Shown: positions 7,944 through 14,293 of the stretch, one piece after another
Numbering within the stretch: the first letter of the stretch is position 1
Layout of the letters: each line of letters starts with the position of its first letter
Assembly: GCA_033809435.1 (NCBI GenBank)
Contig: JAPXLS010000038.1
Coordinates: forward strand, 1-14,293
DNA from: JAAZIN01 sp033809435
GTDB lineage: Bacteria; Bacillota; Dethiobacteria; DTU022
DNA length: 14,293 nt
Reading direction: 5' to 3'
Program-made: the position numbers and the translations under genes
The notes under the pieces: generated by a model
Told to the model about the DNA's origin: nothing
Database searches by the model: none
Seen by the model: only the letters and a program-made list of their open reading frames with translations

Positions 7944-8065
7944 ACTAAATAATATAACCAGTTGCCGGGGGTTAATGAGCCCGGGGATCCAAAGGTCTGC
8001 AGGATGGCACCGGATCTGCCGCGGTTGTCCGGAATCCTATTGTTAATGAAGGGATGTGTTTCGCT

Positions 8066-9313
8066 ATGGAAATGGTGCAGACATCGCCGAATAGATTTGC
8101 CGATTACCTGCCCTTTGTTGATCGGGAGACGGTGGAGGAGATCGCTTACCTTGCCGGTGAGCTGAAGGGCAAAAGAGTGGCCATGATCAATGCCACCGCC
8201 TTTGGTGGCGGGGTGGCGGAGAAACTGTCAGCCCTGCTGCCACTGCTGAAGGATCTGGGTCTGGATCTTGACTGGTGGGTGCTCAAGGGTGATCAGGATT
8301 TTTACCGGGTCACAAAAAAGTTCCACAACCGCCTTCAGGGAGAGGAGGGCAGTCTAACCACTGCGGAAAGGGATATCTATCTCAAATACAGCGAGCTCAA
8401 CGCTGCCTGCCTGGAAAATTGGGATTACGATTTTGTCATATGCCATGATCCCCAGCCCGCGGCGCTCATCGAGCACCGCAACAGCTTGCGCAGCCGGGCC
8501 CGGTGGGTCTGGCGCTGCCATATTGACAGCTCTGTGCCCAATCCGGAATACTGGGACTTCATCTACCACTATATCCGGCAGTACGACGCCGTTATCTTTA
8601 CCATGTCCGAATATGTCAAAGAGGGGGCGGAAGTTTCCAATCTGACGGTGATCACTCCCTCCATCGACCCGCTGAGTCCCAAGAATGTGCATCTTGAAAT
8701 TGGGGAGGCCGCCTCCATGATCCGCCGTTTCGGGGTGGAGCAGGAGCGGCCGCTTATTGCACAGATTTCACGCTTCGATCCCTGGAAAGATCCGCTGGGA
8801 GTTATTGAAGTCTACAAGATTGTCAAAAAGGAATTCCCCAGCGTGCAGCTGGCACTTGTCGGCTCCATGGCCGGCGACGATCCGGAAGGATGGGATTATC
8901 TTTACCACACCCTGCGCCGCGCAGGCGAGGATTATGATATCAAGATTGTCACCAATTTTAACGGCATCACCAACCTGGAGGTGAACGCTTTTCAGACCGC
9001 CGCCGACATTGTCCTGCAAAAATCGCTGCGCGAGGGTTTCGGCCTGACTGTGGCCGAAGCGCTGTGGAAGGGCACCCCGGTGATCGGGGGGAATGTGGGC
9101 GGGATCAGGCTGCAGATCGAGGATGGCGTCAGCGGCTACCTGGTGGATACAGTTGAGGAATGTGTGGACCGGGTGCTCACGCTGCTGCGCAACCCCTGGC
9201 TGGCCCATGATTTTGCCGCCGTTGGAAAAGAAAAAGTGCGCCGCGAATTTCTGGTCACCGGAAACGTTCTCGCTTATCTCCGGCTTCTGCATAAGCTTAA
9301 TTACCTTCCCTGA
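8066..9313 (+). CDS. treT: Trehalose synthase, glycosyltransferring type (GT4 family)
   Basis: The 415-residue cytosolic enzyme reversibly joins glucose from ADP- or UDP-glucose to free glucose to give trehalose. From recall it matches Pyrococcus/Thermococcus-type TreT throughout: INATAFGGGVAEKLSALLPL near the N-terminus (glycine loop at about 47-49), WWVLKGDQDFYRVTKKFHN, CHDPQPAALIE, WVWRCHIDSS, PSIDPLSPKN, and the donor-site ISRFDPWKDP (R236, K241). SMAGDDPEGWDY follows, with the GT4 EX7E motif EGFGLTVAE (E323, E331). The nearest ribosome site, GAAGGG (8048-8053), stands 12 bases before the ATG at 8066; ATGs at 8054 and 8072 are in frame and cannot be excluded. It diverges from treZ across a gap of about 120 bases. 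TreT was first described in archaea and thermophiles and is less common in bacteria than OtsA/OtsB. Confidence 0.93.
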   Translation: MEMVQTSPNRFADYLPFVDRETVEEIAYLAGELKGKRVAMINATAFGGGVAEKLSALLPLLKDLGLDLDWWVLKGDQDFYRVTKKFHNRLQGEEGSLTTAERDIYLKYSELNAACLENWDYDFVICHDPQPAALIEHRNSLRSRARWVWRCHIDSSVPNPEYWDFIYHYIRQYDAVIFTMSEYVKEGAEVSNLTVITPSIDPLSPKNVHLEIGEAASMIRRFGVEQERPLIAQISRFDPWKDPLGVIEVYKIVKKEFPSVQLALVGSMAGDDPEGWDYLYHTLRRAGEDYDIKIVTNFNGITNLEVNAFQTAADIVLQKSLREGFGLTVAEALWKGTPVIGGNVGGIRLQIEDGVSGYLVDTVEECVDRVLTLLRNPWLAHDFAAVGKEKVRREFLVTGNVLAYLRLLHKLNYLP

Positions 9314-9371
9314 ACCGCCTGGGGGAGGCTTTGATAATAAATATTATATGGATAAATGTTTATAAATGCCG

Positions 9372-9383
9372 TAATTTAAATTA
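9372..9383. promoter_or_regulatory. 12-bp palindrome overlapping the -35 of the acyl-CoA synthetase promoter
   Basis: TAATTTAAATTA is a perfect palindrome. Its last three bases overlap the candidate -35 element TTAAAA (9381-9386), a common position for a repressor or activator site. It lies in an AT-rich stretch, so chance is a real alternative. Confidence 0.4.
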
Positions 9384-9409
9384 AAACATATTATGAATTC
9401 TGATATAAT
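9381..9409 (+). promoter_or_regulatory. Promoter of the ADP-forming acyl-CoA synthetase gene
   Basis: TTAAAA (9381-9386), 17 bases and TATAAT (9404-9409) form a sigma-A-type promoter. TG at 9401-9402, one base before the hexamer, makes an extended -10. Transcription would start near 9416, about 48 bases before the ATG at 9464. The surrounding 9330-9440 region is strikingly AT-rich compared with the flanking genes. Confidence 0.65.
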
Positions 9410-9463
9410 CATAATATAGAGAAATATCCTTATATGTACAATCAGTGGCAGGAGGAGGATAAT

Positions 9464-11569
9464 ATGAAAGTATGGGATGAGATAATCAGCCGTGCCCTGT
9501 TCAATGGAAGGTCCTATCTCATGGAACATGAATCCAAGGAGCTCCTGGAGAGGGAGGGGATTGCCACTACCGGTGCCGCAGTAGCCCGCACTCCGGAGGA
9601 GGCGGTGCAGGTAAGCAGCCGGATCGGCTATCCCGTCGTTCTTAAGGTTCTGTCCCCGGAAGTAGTGCACAAGTCCGACGGCGGCGGCGTCAAGTTGAAT
9701 CTTCAGAGCGCCGCAGCAGTGGAGCATGCCTTTACAGAGATCACTTACGCTTTCAGGGACAAAGAGCTGGTCGGGGTGGCGGTGCAGAAAATGGCCTCCC
9801 CCGGCCTGGAGGTCATTGTCGGAGTAAGCCGTGATCCCGCCTTTGGCTCTGTTCTTATGTTCGGACTGGGCGGTCTCTTTGTGGAGGTGCTCAAAGATGT
9901 CACCTTCAGGGTGCTGCCGGTGACGGAAGCGGATATTGAAGAGATGATTACCGAGATTCAGGGATATCCCCTTCTCCAGGGCTGCAGGGGCAAGGCGGTG
10001 GATCTGCAGTCCTTGAAGAAGCTTCTGCTCCGGGTTTCGGAGATGGTCATCCGCTGCCCCGAGATCAGCGAAGTCGATCTCAATCCCGTTTTTCTCTACG
10101 AGGAGGGCTGCGTCACTGTTGACGCCCGCATCTTCGTGGAGGAAGGTAAAATATCGGGGGAGACTGCGAAATGCAGTTCATCTGCCGCAGCGGATGCCGG
10201 CAGCTTGCGTGCGCTTTTCTATCCCGAAAGCCTGGCTGTCATCGGCGCTTCGGACAAGCCGGGAAAGCTAGGGTGGAATGTGTTCCATAATCTTCTGCGA
10301 AACGGTTTTCCGGGCAGGTTGTATCCGGTAAATGTCAACGGTGGGACCGTCCAGGGGGTACCGGCATACACCGCTGTCAGCGAGATCAGCGATCCTGTGG
10401 ATGCAGCCGTGATCATAGTTCCGGCAGCTCATACCCTGAGAGCTTTTGAAGAATGCTGCCGCAAGGGTGTAAAGTTCATGATCATCGAGTCAGCCGGCTT
10501 TGCCGAAACGGGTGCAGAGGGGAGAAATATGGAGAGGGAACTCGGAAAGCTGGCCGGAAGGTACGGCTGCCGCTTTATCGGTCCCAACTGCTCCGGCATC
10601 ATCAATACCCATCACCGGATGATCCAGTCCATTGGGGCGGTGGGAGAACTGCGCCCCGGCAATATCGGTCAGATTGCCCAGGCGGGTGTGTACGCCGCCG
10701 GGATACTCTGGGGGCTGCGCCACACTACCGATTTTGCCATTGTGGCTACAATCGGCAACAAGGCGGATATAAATGAAACCGATATTCTGGAATATATGGG
10801 ACAGGATGAGCGGATCAAGGTTGTCTGCATGTACCTGGAGGATGTCAAGGCGGGGCGCAGCTTCATCGAGACGGCTCGCAGAGTTGCGGCCAAAAAGCCG
10901 GTCATCGTCCTGAAATCGGGGCGCACCGAAGCCGGCAAGATCGCGGTCTCCTCGCATACGGCATCTCTGGCAGGAAATGATCTCATCTATGACGCCGCTT
11001 TCAGGCAGGCGGGAATCATCCGGGCTGCCGACAATGAAGAGATGTTCGGGTTGGCCAGAGCTTTTTCCAAGCAACCTCTTCCCCGGGGGGACGGCGCCAT
11101 GGTCGTCTCCTATACCGGTTCCTGGGGTGTCGCCGCCGCCGATGCCCTCTCCATGAGCCGGATGAGGTTGTCGGAGCTGGACGACGCCGCCCGTGCCCGC
11201 CTCAAGAAGATCCTGCCCCCGTACGTGGGGCTGAACAACCCTGTTGACTGCACATTTGACATGGACGCACCGCAGCTCAGAAGTATCATTGAGGCGGGGT
11301 TGGACTGCGCCGATATCGGCAGCTTCATTGTCATTATCCAGGCCGAGCTTCTGCACAGTTATGCCGCCGAACTGCCCCAAATTGATTTTCGGGGCAAGCC
11401 TATTTTCTGCTGCGTGCCCTGCAGGGAATTTGCCATGGATGACGTCATCATTCTGGAGCAGGCCGGCTTTCCCCTTTATTCCACCCCGGAGGAGGCCGTG
11501 GCGGCTCTCTCGGCCATGTATCGCTATGCTGTGAAAATCCGCCCGGCTGCAGGATCGGTTCAGGGGTGA
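9464..11569 (+). CDS. ADP-forming acetate/acyl-CoA ligase, single chain with beta-alpha domain order
   Basis: The 701-residue protein belongs to the nucleoside-diphosphate-forming acyl-CoA synthetase family, which converts acyl-CoA, ADP and phosphate to acid, CoA and ATP. The N-terminal ~230 residues are the ATP-grasp (beta) part, with GYPVVLKVLSPEVVHKSDGGG holding the conserved His at about 69. A short linker leads to the CoA-binding alpha part: YPESLAVIGASDKPGKLGWN (about 253-272), FIGPNCSG and SIGNKAD-like ATIGNKADINETD. SGRTEAGKIAVSSHTASLAG carries the phospho-histidine at about 498. The usual SQSG element reads AQAG. Most fused members place alpha before beta; here the order is reversed. 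AGGAGGAGG (9450-9458) five bases before the ATG at 9464 fixes the start over an in-frame ATG at 9434. Substrate may be acetyl-CoA or a branched or aromatic acyl-CoA. The agmatinase gene follows 153 bases downstream. Confidence 0.9.
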   Translation: MKVWDEIISRALFNGRSYLMEHESKELLEREGIATTGAAVARTPEEAVQVSSRIGYPVVLKVLSPEVVHKSDGGGVKLNLQSAAAVEHAFTEITYAFRDKELVGVAVQKMASPGLEVIVGVSRDPAFGSVLMFGLGGLFVEVLKDVTFRVLPVTEADIEEMITEIQGYPLLQGCRGKAVDLQSLKKLLLRVSEMVIRCPEISEVDLNPVFLYEEGCVTVDARIFVEEGKISGETAKCSSSAAADAGSLRALFYPESLAVIGASDKPGKLGWNVFHNLLRNGFPGRLYPVNVNGGTVQGVPAYTAVSEISDPVDAAVIIVPAAHTLRAFEECCRKGVKFMIIESAGFAETGAEGRNMERELGKLAGRYGCRFIGPNCSGIINTHHRMIQSIGAVGELRPGNIGQIAQAGVYAAGILWGLRHTTDFAIVATIGNKADINETDILEYMGQDERIKVVCMYLEDVKAGRSFIETARRVAAKKPVIVLKSGRTEAGKIAVSSHTASLAGNDLIYDAAFRQAGIIRAADNEEMFGLARAFSKQPLPRGDGAMVVSYTGSWGVAAADALSMSRMRLSELDDAARARLKKILPPYVGLNNPVDCTFDMDAPQLRSIIEAGLDCADIGSFIVIIQAELLHSYAAELPQIDFRGKPIFCCVPCREFAMDDVIILEQAGFPLYSTPEEAVAALSAMYRYAVKIRPAAGSVQG

Positions 11570-11675
11570 ACAGTGTCCGCCCCGCGGAACAGCAGCGGGA
11601 ATTCACTCCTGCCGACAGGATCTTGCGCCCGGCAGTCGAATATATTATGGCAATGGAGAATTGCACTTATCCGGA

Positions 11676-11697
11676 CCGCAATCCAGCCGGGTTGCGG
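11676..11697 (+). promoter_or_regulatory. Stem-loop in the leader of the agmatinase gene
   Basis: CCGCAATCC (11676-11684) and GGGTTGCGG (11689-11697) form a 9-bp stem, with one U-G wobble, around an AGCC loop. It ends about 15 bases before the GGGAG ribosome site (11712-11716). No T-run follows, so it is not an intrinsic terminator and may affect stability or translation. I see no convincing promoter in the 153-base gap. Confidence 0.4.
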
Positions 11698-11722
11698 CGA
11701 ACAGCGGAGGCGGGAGTAAAAA

Positions 11723-12622
11723 ATGAGCGGTATGCACCATGAAACCGATATCTGGGCGGGATTGAACAACCCTGAACTGCCCGTTGAGGAGGCCGATGCC
11801 GTGGTCCTGGGTCTTCCCTTTGACAGAGCCTCCTCCTACCGCAAAGGATCGGCCCAGGCGCCGCATCGCATCAGAAGCATCTCCACGCACATTCCCCCAA
11901 CCACCGAGGAGGGAAGGCTGCTTACCGCCTTGAAACTGAGGGACCTGGGCAACATGGAGCCGGGCAACCTTACCCAGGAATCCTACTTTGCCGCTGTTGA
12001 AAAGAGAGCCGCCTCACTTTTCGGCAAAACCATCCCCTTCTTTATCGGCGGCGATCATTCTGTTACGATCCCGCTTCTAAGGGCGGCGGCGTACGTCTTC
12101 AAGGAGCCGCTGGGAGTGATTCATCTCGATGCCCATACCGATCTCTGCCAGGAACTGTCGGGTAACAGGTTGTCCCACGGCTGCACCCACCGGCGGGCCC
12201 TGGAATCGCCCCATATCGAGCTGCAGAACATCCATTTTATCGGCATTCGTTCTTTTGAACTGCAGGAGCTGGAATTTCTCGAAGGGCGGGAGGCCAACAT
12301 CTTCACCGCCCGCCTCCTTGCTGAAAGGGGCGTCAACAGCGTGGCCGGCGAGGTCTGCCGCAAATTGAGCACGCTCAAGCATGTTTATATCACTCTGGAT
12401 ATTGATTTTCTCGATCCCGCGGCGGCGCCCGGCACCGGTACGCCAAAACCGGGCGGTTTCAGTACCCGGGAGATGTTGGAGCTCCTGCGCATATTTGCCC
12501 GGTTGCCCATCATCGGGATGGATGTAGTGGAGGTCTCGCCCCCGCTTGATCATGCCGATATCACCTCTTTTGCTGCGCAAAGGGCGCTCACGGAAATGTG
12601 GGGCTGCCTTTTCAGTACTTGA
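11723..12622 (+). CDS. speB: Agmatinase-family ureohydrolase
   Basis: The 299-residue protein belongs to the arginase/agmatinase superfamily of binuclear manganese enzymes. Metal ligands are visible in GGDHSVT (H112), HLDAHTDL (D136, H138, D140) and LDIDFLDPAAAPGTGTP (D226, D228). E270 sits in VVEVSPPLDH, and SHGCTHRR (151-158) matches the substrate-side loop. Agmatinase hydrolyses agmatine to putrescine and urea. The N-terminal layout (VVLGLPFDRASSYRKGSAQAP) and the ending resemble Bacillus SpeB by recall, with normal length. GGGAG (11712-11716), six bases upstream, supports the ATG at 11723. It follows the acyl-CoA synthetase in the same direction and may be co-transcribed. Guanidinobutyrase, guanidinopropionase or formimidoylglutamase activities are possible, since substrate is hard to predict in this family. 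Confidence 0.9.
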   Translation: MSGMHHETDIWAGLNNPELPVEEADAVVLGLPFDRASSYRKGSAQAPHRIRSISTHIPPTTEEGRLLTALKLRDLGNMEPGNLTQESYFAAVEKRAASLFGKTIPFFIGGDHSVTIPLLRAAAYVFKEPLGVIHLDAHTDLCQELSGNRLSHGCTHRRALESPHIELQNIHFIGIRSFELQELEFLEGREANIFTARLLAERGVNSVAGEVCRKLSTLKHVYITLDIDFLDPAAAPGTGTPKPGGFSTREMLELLRIFARLPIIGMDVVEVSPPLDHADITSFAAQRALTEMWGCLFST

Positions 12623-12655
12623 TCCGGAAACCTGTCGTGATCCGGGAAACCTTGT
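12621..12655. repeat. Imperfect tandem direct repeat at the end of the agmatinase gene
   Basis: GATCCGGAAACCTGT (12621-12635) is repeated 18 bases on as GATCCGGGAAACCTTGT (12639-12655), differing by two one-base insertions. The first copy overlaps the stop codon. A separate hairpin, CCCCTTT (12677-12683) with AAAGGGG (12685-12691), lies between the convergent genes but lacks a T-run on both strands. Confidence 0.5.
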
Positions 12656-12700
12656 AAAAGTGATCCCTTCATGTTTCCCCTTTGAAAGGGGGGCGGGAGA

Positions 12701-14041
12701 TCATGCTTTTTCCCCCCATAGCTCCCTCGCCTTTGCCTCCCACTGCGGGAAATGGGCGGGATCTTCGGGAAAGCCTCTGTAATGTTTTTCCATGGCTCCT
12801 GCTTTTTTCATTGCTGACAGCAGCGCACCAAGTCCTTCCCGCGAAAGCTTTCCCTTCACTCTGCCGCCCAGAAGAGCGGCCGCTGCTTTCAGCATCCGAG
12901 CCGGCCCCATCTTCACCTGGAAATTGCGATTCATCTGTTCAAAATCATAGCTGGAAAAGATAACATCACGGCTGAAGAGATAATTCACGTCACTCCGCGA
13001 GAGCTCCGCCGCCACCGGCAGCTGGGCCATCAGGCCGGCAAACTTGGCTCCCTGATCCCTGAAATAGCGAACATTCAGGGGCCAAAGCTGCTCCCGTGAG
13101 GGGTCTCCTGTTTCCAGCGCTGCATTCGCTGTTTCGGCGGCGATCTGGCAGGCGGTAAAGCCCGAGGTGACCCCTTCCCCGGAGAAGGGTTTGGTCATGA
13201 AGGCGGCATCGCCAACCATCATGAAGGAATCAGCAACAAGGGAAAAGGGTGAACGGCGGTAGGGCGTCCGCCCCCAGGTCTCCTTCACCAGGCGGTGTTT
13301 CACTCCGGGGAAACGCTCTTCCAGAAATTGCTCTCGAACCTGCCTCGCTGTTTCCAGTTCCGCCGGCTGGCCGATGCCCACAATGGCTCCCTCACCGTAG
13401 CCCGGATTGATAAAAGCTTTGTGAAAAGGATAGAAATTCAGGCCCCTGGGGACCTCCTCGCCCAGTTCGTCCCAGTACTGCAGGATCACATAAAGAAAAT
13501 CTTCCGGCCTGATCGGATCAGTCTCCACGCCCAGCCCGGCGGGCAGGTTGATCCGGACCACTGAATCAACTCCCGAGGCATCGATTACCAGAGGCGCATT
13601 GACGATAAGATCTTCGCCGGATGTACGAACCTTGACTCCAGCCGGGCGTCCCTGCTCAAGCAGCAGTCCTGTGAATTCGCTCTCAAAGAGAATCTGCGCC
13701 CCCGCTTCGAGAGAGTAACCCTGCAGCCGTTTGATGAAAAGAGCCATCTCCATGACGTAAAAAGGGTAGCGCACTATTTTGGCCCCGTCTCCGTCGGGGG
13801 GCCAGGCCAACCCTTCGGGATGGTAACCGATGAGCTCGTCGCCTTCGGGCAGCGGGATCCCGAACTGCGCAAAGCGGATTTCATCTACATGAAATATTCC
13901 GATATGGCTGCCCGGTTCGCCCTCTTTCTGCTTCTCAACAAGGCAGACCCGGCGACCCATCTGTCCCAGCCTCCAGGCAAGGTACGCACCTGCGCTGCCC
14001 GCTCCGACTATGACTGCATCGCATTTCATTTTCCGGCTCAT
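12701..14041 (-). CDS. Geranylgeranyl reductase family FAD-dependent oxidoreductase
   Basis: The 446-residue flavoprotein shows an N-terminal Rossmann FAD site, CDAVIVGAGSAGAYLAWRLG (G13, G15, G18), followed by the ribose-binding E36. VIDASG (152-157) and the second FAD motif MVGDAAFMTKPFSGEGVTSGF (275-295, D278) follow. This arrangement defines the p-hydroxybenzoate-hydroxylase-like group that includes geranylgeranyl reductases, which saturate prenyl double bonds of quinones, chlorophyll or archaeal lipids. No membrane segment is obvious. The C-terminal 140 residues are not recognised. GGAGGGG (14047-14053), five bases upstream, supports the ATG at 14041. It converges on the agmatinase gene across 78 bases. 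The actual substrate is unknown; menaquinone or another polyprenyl compound would be plausible in a Gram-positive anaerobe, and an unrelated dehydrogenase role cannot be excluded. Confidence 0.82.
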   Translation of the reverse strand: MSRKMKCDAVIVGAGSAGAYLAWRLGQMGRRVCLVEKQKEGEPGSHIGIFHVDEIRFAQFGIPLPEGDELIGYHPEGLAWPPDGDGAKIVRYPFYVMEMALFIKRLQGYSLEAGAQILFESEFTGLLLEQGRPAGVKVRTSGEDLIVNAPLVIDASGVDSVVRINLPAGLGVETDPIRPEDFLYVILQYWDELGEEVPRGLNFYPFHKAFINPGYGEGAIVGIGQPAELETARQVREQFLEERFPGVKHRLVKETWGRTPYRRSPFSLVADSFMMVGDAAFMTKPFSGEGVTSGFTACQIAAETANAALETGDPSREQLWPLNVRYFRDQGAKFAGLMAQLPVAAELSRSDVNYLFSRDVIFSSYDFEQMNRNFQVKMGPARMLKAAAALLGGRVKGKLSREGLGALLSAMKKAGAMEKHYRGFPEDPAHFPQWEAKARELWGEKA

Positions 14042-14090
14042 TCAATCCCCTCCGGTTATACTGATTTATTGTTTATTTCTCTGTCACGAT

Positions 14091-14178
14091 GGCAGTTCCT
14101 GCCCATAGCATGATGCAGCAGTTTCGGCGCGTCGTTGTACCTGGAAACCCGGCGGCCAGATCAACCGATCATGGGCAG
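14091..14178. repeat. Inverted repeats upstream of the flavoprotein gene
   Basis: GGCAGTTCCTGCC (14091-14103) is a 5-bp dyad with a three-base centre, about 50 bases upstream of the flavoprotein ATG, and could be an operator. Overlapping it, CTGCCCAT (14099-14106) has an exact reverse complement, ATGGGCAG, at 14171-14178. No clear minus-strand promoter was found; GTGACA lies nearby but without a good -10 at the right distance. Confidence 0.3.
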
Positions 14179-14198
14179 ATGGGGCGGAACGTCAGTGT

Positions 14199-14293
14199 CT
14201 AGAGTTCCAGAATCACGCGGATGTCGGATTCATCCATGGAGGAGAGGAACGTCTCACCGGGCTGGATTACCCTGTCAATGAGCTCTTTCTTTC
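14199..14293 (-). CDS. C-terminal end of a gene resembling SNF2-type helicases (partial)
   Basis: On the minus strand an open frame enters at the right edge and ends at TAG (14201-14199), giving the last 30 residues of a protein. The visible sequence begins KKELIDRVIQPGETFLSS and ends DIRVILEL before the stop. The pattern of a basic helix, a GE-T/L turn and an acidic D-I-R-x-I-L-E-L end resembles, by recall, the extreme C-terminus of bacterial SNF2/DEAD-box ATP-dependent helicases, which remodel protein-nucleic acid complexes. That match is short, so the identity is tentative; that this is coding sequence is more certain. The stop lies about 160 bases upstream of the flavoprotein start on the same strand. 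Confidence 0.5.
   Translation of the reverse strand, partial: KKELIDRVIQPGETFLSSMDESDIRVILEL

Noticed and set aside
9320..9340. GCCT-GGGGG-AGGC followed by TTTGAT as a terminator of treT
   Set aside because: The stem is only four base pairs and the T-run is broken.
10490..11380. 296-codon minus-strand open frame inside the acyl-CoA synthetase gene
   Set aside because: It is a mirror of the coding strand with no recognisable protein features.
12677..12691. CCCCTTT/AAAGGGG hairpin as a bidirectional terminator
   Set aside because: There is no T-run after the stem in either direction; it may still fold but is not called a terminator.

Overview
The window is a dense, GC-rich stretch of bacterial chromosome carrying ten complete or near-complete genes and one gene fragment. 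There are no mobile elements, RNA genes or CRISPR arrays. The gene content is a DegV protein, an AbfT-type CoA-transferase, an ADP-forming acyl-CoA synthetase, the archaeal/thermophile-type trehalose synthase TreT and a stand-alone pyruvate-kinase C-domain protein. With the strong AGGAGG-type ribosome sites, this suggests an anaerobic, fermentative or syntrophic member of the Bacillota (Clostridia-like). That placement is inference; no marker gene is present.

Left block (1-2260, minus strand): a pyruvate-kinase alpha/beta-domain protein, a CDP-alcohol phosphatidyltransferase and a DegV fatty-acid-binding protein that runs off the left edge. They are co-directional with gaps of about 142 bases. 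A 287-base regulatory gap (2261-2547) separates them from a divergent 4-hydroxybutyrate/acetyl-CoA CoA-transferase (2548-3930). The gap holds two candidate minus-strand promoters and a perfect 9-bp inverted repeat that brackets the -10 of one of them.

Central block (4065-9313): a carbohydrate module of a GH57 glycosidase/glucanotransferase (+), TreZ (malto-oligosyltrehalose trehalohydrolase, -) and TreT (trehalose glycosyltransferring synthase, +). TreZ is convergent with GH57 and divergent from TreT. TreY, which normally makes the TreZ substrate, is not in the window, so the role of the GH57 enzyme is the most interesting functional question here.

Right block: a single-chain ADP-forming acyl-CoA synthetase with the ATP-grasp half first (9464-11569), behind an AT-rich promoter overlapped by a 12-bp palindrome. 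Next comes an agmatinase-family ureohydrolase (11723-12622), then a convergent geranylgeranyl-reductase-family flavoprotein (12701-14041, -), and at the right edge the last 30 codons of a minus-strand gene resembling the C-terminus of SNF2-type helicases.

The CoA-transferase, ADP-forming synthetase and agmatinase could belong to amine or 4-hydroxybutyrate fermentation with ATP recovery from CoA thioesters, but that link is only inferred. I found no convincing intrinsic terminator (stem plus U-run) in the window. I saw no clear novel multi-gene system; the best candidates are the TreT/TreZ/GH57 grouping and the unusual domain order of the acyl-CoA synthetase.
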